From Benincasa hispida (lineage: Eukaryota; Streptophyta; Magnoliopsida; Cucurbitales; Cucurbitaceae), in contig NC_052352.1 of assembly GCF_009727055.1 (NCBI RefSeq), positions 27,497,418 to 27,561,417 of the forward strand: a stretch of 64,000 nucleotides of DNA, read 5' to 3'. Positions 9,985 through 21,718 of this stretch are shown piece by piece (the stretch's first letter is position 1; each line of letters begins with the position of its first letter). Both the position numbers and the translations under genes were made by a program. The notes under the pieces are model-generated. The model ran no database searches, was not told the DNA's origin, and worked only from the letters and a program-made list of their open reading frames with translations.

Positions 9985-11652
9985 TGATGCGTTATTTTAT
10001 TGAATGGAAATACGGATGATATGCATTGATGGATTGCATTGTGCACTCAAGTTTCCCCAGCAGAATTCAAGTGTAAATTCCCCTGAGTTTTCTAGTAAGT
10101 CCAGGGTCGAACACAAGGACTTGTGAAAATAGTTGTGTTGGTAATGTTTATGAAAACTTTGTGGTAAACAAGTAAATAAATAAAGTGTTGGGTGTGTTGT
10201 TGCGTTGATGAAAAAGAAGTAAATAAAGGCAGCGGATTTGAGAAAGATAGATGCGTTGATAGATGCAATGAGTATGTGATGAATGGGTTGAGAAGATCTT
10301 TAGCTAGCGTTACTCGGGAGTGCGTCAGTCTATGCGATCATGTTACAACCATGCACAGCAAGTCATTATCCAATGTAAATGTGACGCTCCTAAGTCTAGG
10401 ACACATGTGTTGAATGCAAAATGTCCATAGAGCTTATTACTAAGTCTCTACTCTTGTCCTATGCGTTGATGCAAAATGCATGAAAGCAAGGTGACCGCAT
10501 AAAATCATATCTTATCGCTAAGATGCATGCGATGCGTTAATAACAAATAGTGCTCATTCCTAAGTGCCTATTTCTCATTTATGCGTTCTAATCTGGTTCT
10601 TCCAAACCTAGATTCTGACCTGACCTTCCCAAGTCTAGATCCTGTCCTTAGACTACCCTCCCGAGTATCTCTAATAGATGAATGAAGTATTCATAAACAA
10701 GACAATTGCAAGAATGAAGATTCCCTCGTTATGTTAGCTAATTGCTTCTCAACCTATTCAACTAATTTAGTTATTCATGCGTGAACAATAGAGAGTGAAC
10801 AGATATAGAGAAAGAAATTCCATTCTTATAAATAAGTTGAGTACAAAATGACAGTGGAAAGTAAAGGTAGAGAGTCTGGTAGCAATTCCTTGCTGATCAA
10901 GGATTTTTACACTGAATCTCTATTCTGAACTAAAGATGTTCCTGCTTCCGTAGGCGTCGGCCCTCTCTGTGTCTTGGAGCTTCCGGTGCTTTCCCAAGGT
11001 TACCGAAAAGATCTACCAGCACACTTTCTTCCTCGCGTCCGCCTTAAAAGGAAAGAAAACTATGGACAGAAGCGTGAACTTGTAAATTGGTGAATTAATC
11101 GACTGCTTAACCCCTTCTCTGAAGAATGCATTTGATATTTATAAAGCTTCTATGGTGAAATGTGGCTTCTCTCTCCTGGTTGTACAGATGGGACAACTTT
11201 AATTCCTGACTGATGCTCCAGATAATTTTCACCAATAAAGCTGAATGTACTTCATAACCGTTATCAGATGCCAACTTAATCTGGATCCGACTGTCATCAG
11301 CTTTTTGTCCCATCGCTCTTAATTATCCTTTCACCCGGATGCGCCTACCATGTTGCGCTGACCAAGTTACGACGATTCTTCTTGGGCGAATGTTTGCGAG
11401 CAGGATCAACACAAAGCCTTGCAGTGAAGTTGCACCCGATCAATGAATTCCTATGATCGCAATCTTTGCATTGCGTTAACGCATATTCTGCACAAAAATA
11501 TAAAGATCAACTGTTCTAATGCGTTGGACGCATGCGACCGCAATATTATAGAATTTATGCTTAATGGACGCAATTTGTCATTTTTCATCAATGCAATCCA
11601 ACATTGTTTAAGAACTTAGCACTATGATAACGTGTATTTCTTCCCATTATCA
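9985..11652 (-). repeat. Solo LTR, Tat family 3, with TSD TTGGT
   Basis: Perfect 5-bp duplications TTGGT flank it (9980-9984 and 11653-11657) and it runs TG to CA. Read on the minus strand it starts TGATAATGGGAAGAAATACA, the family-type terminal stem-loop with GAAA loop. It aligns with 16282-17957. No internal region is attached, so it is a solo LTR left by LTR-LTR recombination. It contains the box GGGTCGAACACAAGGACT (10104-10121) shared with the other Tat families. Confidence 0.85.
11134..11146 (-). promoter_or_regulatory. TATA box of solo LTR
   Basis: Minus strand reads CTTTATAAATATC, about 0.5 kb into the LTR, matching the TATA position of the sister LTR (17442-17454). Confidence 0.6.
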
Positions 11653-12505
11653 TTGGTTGAGGTTGAGGCTGAGGCCAACCAGCCCAGCATCCTTGCTAGG
11701 TGTGCTAGGGCTTCATCCCTTAAGGACTAGCTATGCTGGGCCTTTGGCCATTGGGCTGACATACGAGGCTAGGCTTAGATTGAGGCCGAGGCGACTAGGT
11801 CCAATTTGTCCATAGGTCTATCTCTTCAATCTTCTCTTGTTCTCCTTTGATCATTTTACCCTTGATTCTAGAATCCACCTACAACATTAGTCCTCACTCC
11901 TAAATTAAAGTTCGTGGTTTTCTAAGCCATTTGTCCCAGGTTTTAATTCTAAGATCCTATCTTGGGAGTACAATCTCCCTTTCAATTTCCATGATATCTT
12001 GTCACAAAACCTAATTCGAACTTGTCGGGGCCGTTGGGCCTATTGAGCCAAACCCTTTTGAGGTCCAACTGATTTCCCAACGCGCTTCTCCATCTTATGA
12101 CAAAATTATGCACCAAATCATACCAGGCCCACCCCAGGATAGGATCGACAACTAGATATTGCTCTCCTAACCAAGGTGGGCCTTGGGTTATGAGTGAACT
12201 TGAAAGATTATCTAACCAAGCCTGTTACAGCTCAATTGGCTTCTTGGTATACTTCTCTACCCTAAGGGTGGAGTGATGGTTATTTGACCCATCATTTTTC
12301 CAAATGGGTCATCGTTTTTGCTTATCTTCAATAATCTTGTAGTTTGATCATAAGTTTTGTAGCTTATTTTCTTATCTTCCCTAAGTGAGGTTAATTTGCC
12401 TATCTTTTGTGACGAATTTTAATCTAACCCATGGTTGTCTCCAAATTTGGACTTTGAATTTTCTTAGTTGACTTTAGGGTTGTCAGCCCTAGTTTTTTAC
12501 CAAAT
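11653..12505. other. Unclassified DNA, possible pre-insertion host sequence
   Basis: About 850 bp with GC-richer patches such as GAGGCTGAGGCCAACC and GGGCCTTTGGCC, no convincing ORF, no LTR match in the window. It is the right half of the target of the 9985-11652 insertion. It could be intergenic host DNA or an old unrecognised transposon. Confidence 0.4.
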
Positions 12506-13336
12506 TGTTGGGAATCGTGTCCTAAATCTCCTTGTAATCTCATAGTTTGTAAACTCTGTATAAACATATTGTTATTAATAAAATAAGTGTTATTTTATAA
12601 GCATATACTCAATCCAATAAACTAAGATCCAAGGTTATTTTATGTAATTTAAACAAGTATGTAGAGACATATAGGTAGATCTTATTTAAATGGTAACCTA
12701 AATGGTCTGTAGTAGATGGATAAGGTTGTGCACCTTACCCTGATGACACTACGGATACGGCCCACTTTGTAGGTGTTATAAGTGTTGTACAGTGCTATAA
12801 ATGATCTGATCCTGATCATTCATATGGAGACATGCATGCAGAGGTTTCATATACAAAGAGTTTGTATAAGACCAGACCATGAAATGATTAGTTTCTTTAT
12901 ATAACACCATTAATAATAGAGACTTACATTTCACTAGGATGACCATAGGTGATGTAACAACCCAGATTTGTACGCATACAGGAAATTAAATGTCAAATAT
13001 TAAGCAGGACGAAATTTTATTTAAATGGGTGGAAATTTAGAATGGGAAAAAAATAGGAAATTTATTCATTATCCAAAAATAATGAATAAGGGAGCAGAAT
13101 CAGGGAGGATTAATTGGAAGTTGGACGCTAGCTAATTTAAGAGACAACGGGCAGTAGATAACTTTTTGTTTGGACACTACTCATTGGAAGAATTGGAGGT
13201 GAATTAATTGCCCATATACTCTTAAATTTGAAAGAGTTAAAAGGGTAAGTGGAATCCACAAGCAGTGAAGGCAACCCACGCATGAAAACTAGCGAGATTG
13301 GAGAGAAAATTGGAGAGAGTGAGATTCTCAGCGAGA

Positions 13337-13440
13337 CAGCGGAAGGGAGCGGGAGCGGGAGCGAGAGCGAGAGCGAGAGCGAGACCAGCGAAAGCGAGAG
13401 CGAGACCAGCGACAGCGAAAGTCACGAAAGCAGACCAGCG
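13337..13440 (+). repeat. AGCGAG hexamer repeat
   Basis: Runs of GAGCGA/GAGCGG and GACCAGCGA units, interrupted by point changes, in the U3 part of the solo LTR about 260 bp upstream of its TATA box. It generates long Ser/Glu- or Ala/Arg-repeat ORFs in several frames that are not genes. Confidence 0.8.
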
Positions 13441-13700
13441 AGAAAGCTGGAGAGAGCGAGATTCTGAGAATAAAAAGAGCGAGATTTGGACAGAAGCATG
13501 GATTATGCGTTGAATTTGGCTACGATCTTATAGATCATACATGGAAAAACCCTAAAATTGAATACAAACAAAGAATGATGATGTAAGGGCAAACGTTAGC
13601 CAAGATTAGGTGTCTTATTTAGAGGAATCCTTAAACCCTAAGTAATTTTAAAGAAGCCACCTGTAGGATGATTTATCACACTGAGAAGAGCTGAAAACTA

Positions 13701-13710
13701 CTATAAATAG
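13701..13710 (+). promoter_or_regulatory. TATA box of TGTAAC-type LTR
   Basis: CTATAAATAG followed by GACCC; the strand agrees with the LTR orientation inferred from its ends. Confidence 0.65.
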
Positions 13711-14091
13711 GACCCTTTGCCTAAAGATTTAACCCATTCTCAAACAAATCTCAGTAACAAAGAATCGTGTGAAAGAGTAAATGTGAGTGAGGAAGTTCTG
13801 TGAGGCTAAAAGAGAAAAGCTCGGGTAAGGTGCTGCCCAAATTCTGCCCGAATTCCTTCTAGTTTAAAAAGGGAAAGCTTACTGATCAATCATAAAGAAT
13901 AATAAGGAATAACTAGATCACAGTAAGTAGTTTATCTCACCCTCTCTTTAAATTTTCTATGGTAGTGTACCTTTATTATGTTGCATGATTATGTTAATTG
14001 TTATATTGCATTACATGTTTAGAACACGTTTCTCTACAAGGGACCCCATGCATTATGTTTGTTCACAATTACGTTAAAATCAAGTCTAATC

Positions 14092-14456
14092 TTACGTTTA
14101 TGTTAATGGTTGATGTTGGATGCAACTCTGGCCTTACTGACTGCATGACCCGCTAATCATCAGATCGGTTAGTTTTCGCTTAAGTTCTCATCTTTCTATC
14201 AGGGTGGAGAAATTTATGCTTCCAAGGCTGGCAGGGCATGTATGGTTGCACCCCTTTAGGCCTAATCTTATGTTATGTTTACACTAGAGACTAGCAGGGT
14301 ATGTATGGTTGCACCCCTCTAGTCCAATATTACGTTTATGCTAATGGTTGATGTTGGATGCGACTCTGGCCCTACTGACTGCATGACCCGCTAATCATCA
14401 GATGGGTTAGTTTTCGCTTAGGTCTTCATCTTCCTATCAGGGCGGAGAGATTTATG
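14092..14456 (+). repeat. 127-bp block duplicated at 238-bp spacing
   Basis: 14092-14218 and 14330-14456 are near-identical, both starting TTACGTTTATG and containing GCATGACCCGCTAATCATCA. Between them a smaller box GGCAGGGCATGTATGGTTGC also recurs (14230 and 14292). They lie downstream of the TATA box, so they would be in the R/U5 transcript. Confidence 0.85.
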
Positions 14457-16281
14457 TTGGAAATATAACCGACCACCACATGTTATTATACATTTTCGGT
14501 CCCAACCATATGTTTTCATGACATGTTGCTTGTGATTGTGCATTTGGTCACTACCCTACGTGAGAACTACTTACTAGGTATATTATATACTCATCCTATA
14601 TTTTTAACAGACTTTGTAGGTAAGGACACAGCGTAGATGGCAGAATTGGAAGTCGCTCAAATGGCCAACCATCAAACTCACTATTATAGGCACATGCATT
14701 TTGTACCACCACGCTAATGTTTTATGGATCCTGGTGTTTTGATAAATAAACATTTTATATAGTTTTTCTTAAATAAACATTTTATATAGTTTTTCTATCT
14801 AATTAATAAAATTTAGATATGTTCTTTGAAATTTTTACCAAAACTCGTCTCATGATAGAAAAGTCTAAGTATGCATGTCATAGCGGTTGGATCATAATGT
14901 GTAAGGATCCAGTCGTTACAGGTGATATGACCTGAATCCTGAGTGAGTTGTGAACTCCTACTCATAAAGGCGGTCCTTTGATTTGTATGAGTGATAGTGG
15001 CCAGATTTCCAACTCAACAAGCCTACCATTTTAGGGATTCGTCTGATTAGAGAGCTGAGAACTCAGCTACACAAGACGGAGTTCACTCCTGTCTTAAGGG
15101 CTGATTCCGGGTCTTGAACATAGTGGCCATACTCTCTCTTGGCCTGAGAGAACTTGGTCATAGTGGGATTATGACTTATAATTCATTAGAGGAATCAATG
15201 GTACTTAAGAAGTTAGATGTAACTACAGGGGAAAATGGTATTTTTGCCCAGTTGTACTTACGAGCAATTTGTGAAGGGTCATCGCACTGTTGATTGGTTA
15301 TATCCAATGGACACAGAAATATATATGTAGTGCGGAGAGTGCAAATGTCAGTCTTTAGTGGAGTGCCCGACAGTTAACGGATGGTTGATAATGTAATTAA
15401 AGAGTTTGATTAATTATTCACGTACCATTGGAGCTTTATGCTACAGGTCCATAAGGTCCCCTTGGTAGCTCAAAAGGATTTTGTTTGAGAATTATTTTTT
15501 GGGTTAATTTGAATTGTTCAAATTAATAAGGGGGAATTTAATTATATATGATATAGTTAAATTAATTCAATTATATATGATATAATTGATATAATGTATT
15601 CAATACATTAATTGAAGGAATAAATATTTGGATGAGATTCAAATATTTGTTAATTTAATATAAATATGATTTATATTAAATGTCATAAAATAGAGAAAAA
15701 AGAACTATAGTTTATATTGTATGTGATGCAATATTAAAACTATAGGTTGTAAATGTAATATGTTAAGTTGGTTATCATATTTATTTATATTATTTATTAT
15801 TTTGAATAATAATCTTATTTTCTCTAAAACCACCTTAGTGGGTGGTTATGCATTTTTTTATGGCAATTGGAATAAAATGAAAAATTGGTTTTTCTTTTCT
15901 TCCAAGAGAGTCGAACGCAAGAATAGACTATGCAATAGTATACACGACAAGACATAGAGCATAAGCGATAAGCTCTTTGTCTATGCGATAGCCTATACGA
16001 TTGAAGTAGTTCCTATGCAATAGTGCTTCTTCTTCAATCGTCTTCCTCCTTCAAACTCCCAAATACCCTTCTAACCAAAATAGTCAGAGCCCACCACTCC
16101 TTGGGTTCTCCCTTGAGAATACCAAGATCACCAAGTGGTAGTGTCTTCCCTTTTTGGTTCATGAGTTTCTTGAAGAGGGTCTTCAAGATCATGTTGTTGT
16201 GTGTTCGAGGAGTTCGTGATAGTTCGAGGGGATTTATGCGAAGAAGAGTTCTTCAAAGGTATAATCTCAAAAATATGTATT

Positions 16282-17957
16282 TGATATGTTGTGAATATGA
16301 TGAAATAATGGTGTATATTGCGATGGTGTTGTATGCATTGTGCATGCAAGTTTTCCTAGCAAAATCCAAGTATAAATCCTATTAGGCTGCCTGGTAAGCC
16401 CAGGGTCGAACACAGGGACTATGGAGACAGTATGCGACGGTGATTTTAGATTCCTTTGCTGTGATAAATAAAACAATGAGTTGATTGGTATGTTTATTCA
16501 AGGTATAGATTCTATGCGGCGGAATTGAGAAAAGAGTTAATAACAACGAAAGTTACAATGAGTATGCGGGGGAACGAGTTGAGAAGGGATTTAGCTAACA
16601 CTTCCTAAGATTGCATTCACGTTATGCAATCATGCTACACACATATAACAGCAGGTCATCTCTCAATGCAAATGCTAGAGCTCCTAGTTTTAGGACCATG
16701 TGATGTATACGATGATGTCTATACTACTTACGTCTAAACCTCTATTCTTGTCTATGCGATGATGAATGACACACACATACACAAGGCGACCGTATATTAC
16801 CATAACCTATTTCTAGGGTGCATGTGATGCATGTTAGCAAATAGAACTTATCTCTAAGTTTTTATCTCTTGCTTATGCATTCTAATCAAACTTTCTCAAG
16901 CCTAGATTCTAACCTAGCTCTCTCAAGTCTAGGTTCTTTCTAGACTTTCTTTCAAGTAGCTCTAAAGGGGTGATAGACGCATACATAAGACAAGATGATC
17001 GCATAAAATGAAGATCTTAGGTCATGCTAGCTAAGTGCTTCTCAAACCATTCGGAAGTTTAGTTACTCATGTGTAATGTAAAGAGAGTGAACAGATGTAG
17101 AGTTGCAAGTTCCATTCAATAAATGAAATCATAATACAGAATAATAATGGGAAGTAAGGATACGAAGCCTGGTAGCAATGTCTTGTTTCCCAAGGCTTTT
17201 ACACTGCGTTTTTCTCTACTCTACCCAAAAGAATATCCTTACTTTCGTAGGAGTTGGCCCTCTTTCCGTTCTCAACGCTTCCCGGCACTCTCTCAAGCTG
17301 ACCAAGAAAGATCTTCCGGCGTCTTCTCTCTTCACTCGCCTCCACCTTCTAAGTGTAAGGAAACTATGAACAACGGCTAACTATCTTCTGTATGGCGAAC
17401 TCTCTATATATGGCTAAGCTCCTTTCTCGATGGTGGCCTTTGGTATTTATAGAGATTAAGGTGAAGAAGCTTTTCTCCCAAATGATTACACTAATGGGAT
17501 ATCATTAAATCTCTATCTGATGCGCCGATTAATTGTCACCGAAAAGTTAAGTGTACTTGCTACAATGTGTCGCTAACAGCTTGTCAACTAAATTCAGATT
17601 CGACCGTCATCAGCTTTCTGTCCCATCGTGATTTATTAAGCTTTCACCTTGATGCGTCATCTCTATGCAGCCACCTTCTTGTGCAAATCTTCGCGAACGC
17701 ATACGATCGCATAGCCTTACGGTCACAATCTTTTAATGCGCTCGGACGCTGAATTCCTTGGATCGCAATTCTACCTTGCGCCAACACATTTTCCTGCACA
17801 AAATACGTAAATTAGCTACTTTAATGCGATGGATGCATACGATCACAATGTTCTCAACTTAATGCTTTTGGACATGATTTTACATATTTTTACCGTCGCA
17901 ATCCTACATTGTTTTACATTTTTGTGTTGTAATAACGTGCATTTCTGCCCGTTATCA
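16282..17957 (-). repeat. Solo LTR, Tat family 3, nested in copia LTR
   Basis: Flanks GTATT (16277-16281) and GTATC (17958-17962) form a TSD with one mismatch. On the minus strand it begins TGATAACGGGCAGAAATGCA, whose stem closes on a GAAA loop. Length 1676 bp against 1668 bp for the sister copy at 9985. Minus-strand TATA CTCTATAAATACC at 17442-17454. The conserved box GGGTCGAACACAGGGACT is at 16403-16420. Confidence 0.83.
17442..17454 (-). promoter_or_regulatory. TATA box of nested solo LTR
   Basis: Minus strand CTCTATAAATACC, about 500 bp from the LTR start. Confidence 0.65.
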
Positions 17958-18311
17958 GTATCTTATTTGGAAAGTGTGTTATAATTTACTTAGAATGTAT
18001 AATCTATTTGTGTTTACTGTAAATTTATGTTTTCAATCGAAATGGAATTTGGATGATCCGCTTCCACTTAAGGATCTACTCATGTTGAGATTTCCTTCAA
18101 AAATATCTTTACTCATAAAATTGTTTACGTCCTGATTGGGTTTGTCCTAGAATCTTTCTCTTTTATGAGTAATGAAATCTTCTTTTGAGGTTTTTCACCT
18201 ATCATTTTAAAATCTTGCATCCAAATAATTATATGTAGTTGTATTGCTTCTAGAATTCTTCATAAATATTCATTTGTAAGTTCTTTGTGATACTTTAATT
18301 AATAACTTGAG

Positions 18312-20246
18312 TGAAGGAATCGAATTCCTCAATGGAAGCGCGTGAATGCATGTGTCAATGAAATTCATTTTGGAAAACTTAAAAAATAGAGAAAATACAA
18401 AGAAAATGTATATGATGAACATTAATTTTACAACATACTATTAGAGAAATAGAATAACTTACCCTTGAATACTTTCTTCTTGACAATCCTCTCCATGTCA
18501 AGAACACTTCGTCTTGTGAAATTCTCCCTCAAACTCAAAGCTACTTCAAAAAACATGAACAAGCACAAACAATGAATACCACCAATCAGAAACCTTGCTA
18601 TTCTTCGGCAATAATCGAGATGATGGGACCTCACTTTATGAATCGGAAAGTTTTTATAAATAACTTCCTTTTTGTAAAAACTTTGAGAGAGAATTCTTTG
18701 ATGTTTAGAGAGAAAAATGCAGAGAGCTTTTTCATCAAATCTCTGCCCAATTTTTCTTCACATGGGAGTATGAAAAAATTGGTTGAAGGAGAAGTTACAA
18801 CTCCCCTCCACCAAACATAGAAATTTATATAAATAAATAAATAAATCAATCAATCAATATATATATATATATATATATATGATATGTAATTGAATAAATA
18901 TTAATTAATTAACAATATATTAATTAATTAATTAAATATCATATATTTAATTTTATTTGAATCATATTCAAATAATATTCTCTCATATACCTATAATTTT
19001 AATATGAATTTCATTCATATTAAATTTAACCTATAGTTATAATATGAATCTCTTTTATATTATTCAATATTTGAATCTTATTCACATACATTATTCTCTC
19101 ATATAATAAAGTATAATTTTGAATATTATTCAAAATTAACTTTATATTATAATGCATCTATATACATTATATTAATCGTATCTCATAAAATTAATTCTCT
19201 CATATAATTTGAACAATTTAAATTAATCCAAAATTAGATGATTCTTATTTTACCTTTAGTGAGCTAGCAAGGGGACCTAATGGACCTACAAATTAGAAGC
19301 TCCAATGACACGAGATTAGTTAATTAAACTCTTTGATTAAATTAATGAACATTCATTAACTGCAGGTCACTCCACTAAAGACCTATAGTTGCACTCTTTG
19401 CACTGTAATTATATTTTTTTTGTCTACAACTATAACCAATCAACAGTAAGTCGACCCACCATATATTGCTCGTAATTACAAGTGGATTAAATTTTTACCC
19501 CTATAATTACATCTAACTTGTTAAGACCCATTGACCCTCTAATAAACAACCTGTTTATGGTTTTACCATTAACAAAACCCTCTTGGACCAGTGAGAGGGA
19601 GGGGCCTCATTGTTTAAGACCCACAGTAAGCACTTAAGGGAGCAGTTCATCTACTTACCCTAAAAATGGGAATGAGTGAATTCCATTGTGTGTAGCTATA
19701 TTCCCAACTCCCTATTCGGAAAAATCTTCAAAATGGTAAGCTTATTGAGTTGACGAGTGTGGCCACTCTCACCCATACAAATCAAAGGACTGCCCACATA
19801 GATAGAAGTGCATAACTCACTTAGGATTGAGGTCGAGTTATCTATAGTCATCCTATAAAATGTTAATCTCGCACTAAAAAGAGAGATTAATCAATTCTAG
19901 GTCCGATCTTATACAAATTCTTTGTATATGATCCTCCAAGTCGCATGTCTCCACATGAATTATTAGGATCAAATTGTTTGTAACACTTTACATCTCTTGT
20001 AACAATTACAAAGTGGGTCGTGTCCGTAGTGTCGCCGCCAGGATAAGGCACCCAACCTTATCCATATACTACAGACTACTTAGGTTATTACTTGAACATG
20101 ATCCACATGTATGTCTACCATATACTATTCAAATTTCATAAAATAAAATTGGATCTTTCTTTAATGGATAATTACATATATAAAATAATCAACCATTATT
20201 TCAAATAACATATTAACTACGAGACTTTAGAACATAAACCCTAACA
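18312..20246 (-). repeat. Copia solo LTR, minus orientation
   Basis: On the minus strand it starts TGTTAGGGTTTATGTTCTAA and ends TTCCTTCA. Flanks TTGAG (18307-18311) and TTTAG (20247-20251) are a TSD with one mismatch. Length 1935 bp. The order of conserved copia-LTR phrases (CCTTATCC..CTACAGAC, AAGGACC..GTGAGTT, CACTCCACTAAAGAC) is the same as in 30476-32608 and 59040-60666. The AT-rich middle (18800-19230) carries a microsatellite. Confidence 0.82.
18857..18880. repeat. (AT)12 microsatellite
   Basis: Twelve uninterrupted AT units within the AT-rich part of the copia LTR, preceded by TCAA tetramers. Confidence 0.95.
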
Positions 20247-20476
20247 TTTAGATATGTATAAAATAGTGCGAGAATTTAACTTATCTTGTGTTTTGAATTC
20301 TTTTTTAGAGATTCTTTAGGTTGTTGCTTCGAATTTTTCTTTTTTTTTTAAAACTTCCATTGGTGCAAAACGGGTAGTGAAGTACTTGGTCATCGAACCT
20401 TGTTAAGTAATGGTGGTGTCTCAGATATGTGTGTAACTTTTAAAAGAAGATGAATCAATCTTTGCCTCGGCCTTAG

Positions 20477-21718
20477 TGATAGGTCTTGTAAAGAGCTATC
20501 TTATTAGTGTTAATTCCCTTTATTATTGTTCAATTATTTGCTTAAAATGTCTATTTTAATAGGTAAATTCCAATACCGACTCAAACGAAGTTATTTCAAA
20601 GGATTTAGAGCTAATTTGAGCCTCACAACACTGAGCCTGATGCTAGCTCGACTCTTGAAGATAGAATGCGTCTATTTACTGCAAAAACAAGGTAGCGTCA
20701 CAACGCTTCACCCAGAGTCGCAACACTCCAGAGATTGACGAAATCGTCTACATGCGTGCACGCACGCCTTGTGCAACTAAGCATCAGTGCAGTGTCAAAT
20801 GCTTACCGACGCTTCTTGTCTTTTTTACAATTTAGTGTTGCAACGCTACACCTACAGATATATATTCAGTTGTTTCATTTTCAGCAGAGAGAATGAGGAG
20901 AAAATTAAATTTCTGTTGATAGAGAGCTTAGAACGAAATTAGAGAGAAAATTACCCAACTTTGTATTTCTATGAGAGATTTTTTGAAACTTTTACAATTT
21001 CCTTGTGAATTTCTTCATGGAATTCATCATACGTTCAAGGACTTCTTCAAGACTTATTATCTCTATAGTTAGGTAATTCTTTATCTTGGGAATTCTTAAT
21101 TCTAGGTTTAATTCTTGAGTTCTTTTTGTGTATTTTCTTAAATTATCTTCATTCTTGAATGTTCTTGGGCTGAATTTGAATAGAAATTAATGGAGGATAA
21201 TGGACGTTTTGATTCCATTAAGTTCTTGTATGTAATTCTTGCTTGGCACTATTGCATAATGATGAGATAGGTTACAAAATTAAGTTTTCTTGTGTTAAAT
21301 AGGACTTTTTTCGAATTTAACTCTTGAAATTCTTAGTTAGAACATTCATTTAATCATTCTTGAAACTTACTCTAATGTATTTCTTGAATGTCATAATCAT
21401 GATAACCCATGTATTTAAAGCAATCTAAGAAATGAATATGATAAATGCTATATGGAAGTGTTTTTGACTTAGATTAGGGCCAATTGATGTGATTCATGTT
21501 AATTGGCTATATGGGTCTTTAAGGGTCTTTCCTTATTAGATTGTTGGATGTTGAGTTTTCAAGTCATTGTTCAAGAACAATGATAGGATTAAACCTAGAT
21601 ACAAGAATTCTCGAAAATATTTTTCTATCAATTATCTTCTAAAAAAATGGTAAGCTTGTGTTATAATTTGTGCTCGTCTTCTTTTAGTTAGCATTTAGTT
21701 TCTTTACAAACAACTCCC
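20477..21718 (+). repeat. Tat family 4 LTR, truncated by copia
   Basis: It begins TGATAGGTCTTGTAAAGAGC, whose first bases fold on themselves as in the LTR at 43826. Both then carry GCGTTGCAAC/GCGTCACAACGC words (here 20692-20860). It breaks at 21718 where a copia LTR begins, so its right end is missing. It has no coding potential. Family membership rests on the start and shared words, not on a full alignment. Confidence 0.55.

Larger units (their letters stand above)
12953..14920 (+). repeat. Solo LTR, TGTAAC..GTTACA type, TSD GGTGA
   Basis: A perfect TSD GGTGA (12948-12952 and 14921-14925) flanks a 1968-bp sequence that begins TGTAACAACCC and ends GTCGTTACA, giving 6-bp terminal inverted repeats TGTAAC/GTTACA. 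Such ends are common in plant chromovirus LTRs (family recall). A + strand TATA box CTATAAATAG lies at 13701-13710. Upstream is an AGCGAG microsatellite and downstream a 127-bp block present twice. No internal genes remain. Confidence 0.85.
12506..18099 (+). repeat. Copia solo LTR carrying two nested LTRs
   Basis: It starts TGTTGGGAATCGTGTCCTAA and ends TTTCCTTCA; flanks are CAAAT (12501-12505) and AAAAT (18100-18104), a TSD with one mismatch. Subtracting the inserts at 12953-14925 and 16282-17962 leaves about 1.94 kb, close to the other copia LTRs here (1.9-2.1 kb). No copia internal DNA is attached, so it is a solo LTR. The segment 15900-16030 has many GCGATA and ACGATTG words, like the CGATCG clusters of its relatives. 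Confidence 0.8.

Noticed and set aside
11624..12505. Host gene in the GC-richer patch
   Set aside because: The longest ORF is 63 codons, low in complexity, overlaps the LTR end at 11652, and no splice-supported coding pattern is visible.
13237..13513. Ser/Glu-, Ala/Arg- and Ala/Leu-repeat ORFs
   Set aside because: Three frames of the AGCGAG hexamer repeat in an LTR; low complexity and no support.
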